64,000 nt of DNA from positions 1,364,001 to 1,428,000 of the forward strand of contig NZ_CP118270.1 in NCBI RefSeq assembly GCF_028771845.1. Reading direction: 5' to 3'. Made by a program: the position numbers and the translations under genes. Shown one piece after another: positions 60,999 through 64,000 of the stretch (position 1 is its first letter; each line of letters begins with the position of its first letter). The notes beneath the pieces were generated by a model. That model did no database searches, was not told the DNA's origin, and worked only from the letters and a program-made list of their open reading frames with translations. Origin of the DNA: Paenibacillus marchantiae (GTDB lineage Bacteria > Bacillota > Bacilli > Paenibacillales > Paenibacillaceae).

Positions 60999-63137
60999 AT
61001 GAATGTAGTAGAACGAAAGAAGGAGCAGACGGTGGAAGGATTAGACAGAGGCACGATCAGAACCCAGGGTAAAGGAACGAGAGGTACGGGCACGGATCCC
61101 GGTACGCCCAAAAGAAGCAAAACATTAAGTCGGGATATTCTGCTTCAGGCATCTCTGGATGCCTTCAAGAAGCTGAACCCGGTCGTCATGATCAAAAATC
61201 CGGTGATGTTTATCGTCGAAGTCGGCACACTCATCACATTGCTGTTATGTATCAATCCGGATCTATTTGTTGCATCCGAGGCAGGGCGAGGGTACAACAT
61301 CGCGGTGTTTCTCATCCTGTTGTTCACGTTGCTGTTTGCCAACTTTGCTGAAGCACTGGCAGAGGGACGGGGTAAAGCTCAGGCAGATACGCTACGGAAG
61401 ACGAAATCGGACACGACTGCAAAGCTGGTACAGAAAGACGGGACCATTAAGCAAGTGTCTTCGACCCAGTTGAAAAAAGGAGATATCGTCCGTGTAGAAG
61501 CAGGCGAACTGATTCCCACGGACGGTGAGATTATTGAAGGGCTGGCCTCTATCGACGAGTCCGCTATTACCGGGGAATCGGCTCCCGTAATCAAGGAGGC
61601 GGGCGGTGACTTTTCCTCCGTTACCGGAGGCACGCGGGTTACTTCTGACTATATCGTGATGCGTGTGCAAACCGATCCGGGGGAGTCGTTCCTCGACCGA
61701 ATGATCTCACTCGTTGAAGGCGCACAGCGCCAGAAAACGCCGAATGAAATTGCGCTGACAACACTGCTCGCCGTGTTGACCCTGATATTCCTGATTGTCA
61801 TCATGACCATGGTGCCAATGGCGAACTATTTGGGCATCCGGCTCGATCTGGCTACCCTTATCGCATTGCTTGTCTGTCTGATTCCGACGACGATCGGCGG
61901 GTTGTTATCCGCGATCGGTATTGCCGGGATGGACCGTGTCACGCAGTTCAACGTACTCGCCATGTCGGGTAAAGCGGTGGAAGCGGCAGGGGATATTGAT
62001 ACGCTGATTCTGGATAAAACCGGAACTATTACGTACGGCAACCGCATGGCCTCGGAGTTTATTCCTGTTCAGGGCGTATCTGCACAGGAGATGACTCGGG
62101 CTGCGCTGCAAGCTTCCGTAGTCGATGAGACACCGGAGGGGCGCTCGGTTGTTGAATTGGCTGGCAAGCAGGGTGAGAACTGGGCGGAGACAGAATATGC
62201 AGATGCAGAACATGTGAACTTCACTGCAGAAACTCGCATGTCGGGTCTGAATCTAAGCGGTGGGAAGCAAATTCGCAAAGGTGCGGTGGATGCGATCAAA
62301 CGCCATATTTCCTCCCGTGGAGGACGGATACCCGGCGATTTGGACGATATAGCTAACCGAATTGCAAAAGCTGGGGGTACACCGCTTGCTGTTGCGATTG
62401 ATGACCAGATTTATGGTGTGATCTATCTGAAAGATACAGTGAAACCAGGGCTGAAAGAGAAGTTTGCAGAGATGCGAGCCATGGGCATCAAGACGATCAT
62501 GTGTACAGGGGATAATCCCCTGACGGCGGCGACCATTGCGCTGGAAGCGGGCGTGGATGATTTTATTGCCGAGGCCAAGCCGGAAGACAAGATTAACGCG
62601 ATCAAAAAAGAGCAGCAGGAGGGTAAGCTCGTCGCCATGACCGGCGACGGCACCAACGATGCTCCTGCTCTAGCGCAGGCCGATGTCGGCCTCGCGATGA
62701 ATTCGGGCACCATGGCGGCCAAGGAAGCGGCCAACATGATCGATCTGGATTCCGACCCGACCAAGCTGTTGTCGGTGGTCTCCATTGGCAAGCAGCTGCT
62801 CATTACCCGCGGCGCACTGACGACCTTTTCGATATCCAATGATATTGCCAAGTATTTCGCCATCATTCCGGCCATGTTTATTCTAGCCATGCCGCAGCTT
62901 CAGGCACTCAATATTATGAATCTCGCTTCACCGCAGTCCGCAATTTTGTCAGCGCTGATCTTCAACGCCATCATTATCCCACTGCTAATCCCAATCGCCA
63001 TGCGGGGTGTGAAATATCGGGCTATGTCCGCGGAGCGGCTGCTTGGACGAAATGTGTTCATCTATGGTGTGGGCGGTGTAATTGTTCCGTTTATCGGAAT
63101 TAAGCTGATTGATCTGGTACTGTCGGGGCTTATTTAA
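60999..63137 (+). CDS. kdpB: KdpB, P-type ATPase subunit
   Basis: 712 residues; ATG 60999 follows GGAGGTGG at ~10 bp (the GTG at 60978 overlaps it). Phosphorylated Asp339 in [13 protein letters not shown], actuator TGES motif in AITGESAPV, hinge [17 protein letters not shown]. The first ~40 residues are a polar, Gly/Thr/Lys-rich extension ([17 protein letters not shown]) that makes it a little longer than usual KdpB. It couples ATP hydrolysis to K+ import. A 224-bp gap with a structured repeat separates it from kdpC. Confidence 0.97.
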   Translation: MNVVERKKEQTVEGLDRGTIRTQGKGTRGTGTDPGTPKRSKTLSRDILLQASLDAFKKLNPVVMIKNPVMFIVEVGTLITLLLCINPDLFVASEAGRGYNIAVFLILLFTLLFANFAEALAEGRGKAQADTLRKTKSDTTAKLVQKDGTIKQVSSTQLKKGDIVRVEAGELIPTDGEIIEGLASIDESAITGESAPVIKEAGGDFSSVTGGTRVTSDYIVMRVQTDPGESFLDRMISLVEGAQRQKTPNEIALTTLLAVLTLIFLIVIMTMVPMANYLGIRLDLATLIALLVCLIPTTIGGLLSAIGIAGMDRVTQFNVLAMSGKAVEAAGDIDTLILDKTGTITYGNRMASEFIPVQGVSAQEMTRAALQASVVDETPEGRSVVELAGKQGENWAETEYADAEHVNFTAETRMSGLNLSGGKQIRKGAVDAIKRHISSRGGRIPGDLDDIANRIAKAGGTPLAVAIDDQIYGVIYLKDTVKPGLKEKFAEMRAMGIKTIMCTGDNPLTAATIALEAGVDDFIAEAKPEDKINAIKKEQQEGKLVAMTGDGTNDAPALAQADVGLAMNSGTMAAKEAANMIDLDSDPTKLLSVVSIGKQLLITRGALTTFSISNDIAKYFAIIPAMFILAMPQLQALNIMNLASPQSAILSALIFNAIIIPLLIPIAMRGVKYRAMSAERLLGRNVFIYGVGGVIVPFIGIKLIDLVLSGLI

Positions 63138-63163
63138 CTAAGTATTTAAAAAGAAGCCTTGAT

Positions 63164-63314
63164 TTACACGACAACGAAGAGTGCAGAACCAATCTGAAGA
63201 AACGAAGTGTTCGCCTTTATCCCCGGATTTTATCCCTTGGAAAAGGGAATCAAAAAAAATCTGGGGATAACAGCGATCGTAGGATGGTGCTGCAATCGGA
63301 GTGAACCAGTGTAA
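63164..63314. repeat. Structured ~150-bp element, copy C, inside the kdp operon
   Basis: 151 bp bounded by TTACAC (63164-63169) and GTGTAA (63309-63314). Hairpin 1 is CGAA/TTCG (63203-63206, 63210-63213). Hairpin 2 is TTATCCCC (63217-63224) with GGGGATAA (63263-63270). Outer-stem pairs GCAG/CTGC and ACCA/TGGT are specific to this copy. It is similar to copy B throughout and separates kdpB from kdpC. Confidence 0.8.
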
Positions 63315-63361
63315 CACGTATAGGTTGAGTTTTTACAATAACAAATCAGGATGTGATTCAT

Positions 63362-63922
63362 ATGAAACAGGTACTGCCCGCCATTCGGTTGTCTGTCGTA
63401 CTTATGCTAATTTGCGGTATGATCTACCCGCTTGTTACAACCGGAGTGGCGCAGCTGCTCTTCTCAAATCAGGCGAACGGCAGTCTGATCACACAAGGCG
63501 GGAAAACCATCGGTTCGTCTCTGCTGGCGCAGGAAGTAAAATCGCCGGGGCTGTTCCAGCCCCGGGCATCGAACGCTAATTATGATGGAACTGCTTCGGC
63601 AGGTTCCAATCGCGCCGTGGCCTCGGAGGCGTATATTGTTGAAATGAAGGAAAAGGTGGCTCAGCTCAAGCAAGAGAATCCGGGCTTGCAGCAAATTCCT
63701 GCAGATCTCGTGACAGGTTCCGGTTCCGGTCTTGATCCGGATCTGTCACCGGAAGCAGCAAAAGCACAGATTCCCCGGATTAGCCAGGCAACGGGCCTTG
63801 GTGAGCAAGAGCTTGCCAAGATCGTGGAGGAACATACACAAGGGCGACAGCTAGGCATTTTCGGTGAGCCGCGTGTGAATGTGACCGCTCTGAATCAAGC
63901 GTTGACGGCTGAGCTAAAATAA
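63362..63922 (+). CDS. kdpC: KdpC, chaperone-like subunit of K+ ATPase
   Basis: 186 residues; ATG 63362 follows AGGATGTGAT, and a GTG at 63353 is the alternative. One N-terminal membrane span (LSVVLMLICGMIYPLVTTG) then the soluble domain with FQPRASNANYDGTASAGSN, DLVTGSGSGLDPDLSPEAA and the C-terminal LGIFGEPRVNVTALN, all diagnostic. KdpC increases ATP affinity of KdpB. No gene starts in the remaining 78 bp of the window; kdpD/kdpE are expected beyond the edge. Confidence 0.97.
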   Translation: MKQVLPAIRLSVVLMLICGMIYPLVTTGVAQLLFSNQANGSLITQGGKTIGSSLLAQEVKSPGLFQPRASNANYDGTASAGSNRAVASEAYIVEMKEKVAQLKQENPGLQQIPADLVTGSGSGLDPDLSPEAAKAQIPRISQATGLGEQELAKIVEEHTQGRQLGIFGEPRVNVTALNQALTAELK

Positions 63923-64000
63923 CAGGCATTTTATTAGCTAGATCCACGGGGAATGTAGCTTCCCTTGGTTGTTCGTATCAGGCCTTCTTCCGAGCTTCGG

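Noticed and set aside
1..64000. CRISPR arrays, prophage genes, tRNA or rRNA genes
   Set aside because: Looked for across the window; no regularly spaced direct repeats, cloverleaf-like or rRNA-like sequences were seen.

Overview
The window looks like chromosomal DNA from a Paenibacillus-type Firmicute. Reasons seen in the sequence: strong GGAGG-type ribosome binding sites, frequent GTG/TTG starts, intrinsic hairpin-plus-T terminators, a pspA-ydjG-ydjH-ydjI operon, two LplABC-type sugar ABC transporters each beside a membrane-spanning AraC regulator, and a GH88 hydrolase whose catalytic aspartates fall at the same residue numbers (88, 149) as I recall for UGL of Bacillus sp. GL1, an organism now placed in Paenibacillus. 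There are no rRNA or tRNA genes, CRISPR arrays, prophage or intact insertion sequences.

Layout. 1-3065: nucleoside salvage (nucleoside hydrolase cut by the left edge, CNT nucleoside transporter, divergent winged-helix/PfkB kinase) with a clear promoter-operator. 3392-8068: orphan nucleotide-hydrolase-like protein, MscS channel, MGT glycosyltransferase, aldo/keto reductase. 8402-15445: an unsaturated uronide-oligosaccharide operon (lipoprotein, two permeases, AraC sensor-regulator, GH88). 15596-18062: GNAT acetyltransferase and a convergent sulfatase. 18207-23398: minus-strand four-carbon acid-sugar operon (regulator with a degenerate sigma54-activator AAA domain, KdgT permease, DUF1537 kinase, PdxA-type dehydrogenase). 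23782-28578: alpha/beta hydrolase and the PspA envelope-stress operon. 28778-31246: DUF896 protein, ring-cleaving dioxygenase and LtrA; the first two carry matching 18-bp operators.

31469-55270 is a large glycan-catabolism island: a domain-permuted GH3, two GH29 fucosidases, GH38 alpha-mannosidase, canonical GH3, three TIM-barrel isomerase/epimerases, a Gfo/Idh/MocA oxidoreductase, an LplABC-type transporter and an AraC regulator. None of the glycosidases has a signal peptide, so oligosaccharides are probably imported and then trimmed in the cytoplasm. Neither transporter has its own ATPase gene here. 55389-58817: small conserved proteins, a candidate structured RNA and a membrane-anchored YtxJ-like protein. 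58994-63922: kdpFABC with an extra small membrane ORF in front; kdpD/E would lie beyond the right edge.

The most unusual signal is a family of three ~150-bp structured intergenic elements (37516-37665, 38891-39039, 63164-63314). They share a central core and a three-stem architecture with compensatory differences, and one copy sits inside the kdp operon between kdpB and kdpC. Other items worth checking are the ncRNA locus near 58039-58180, the KdpE-like triple box, and the sigma54-activator-like regulator that faces a sigmaA-type promoter.
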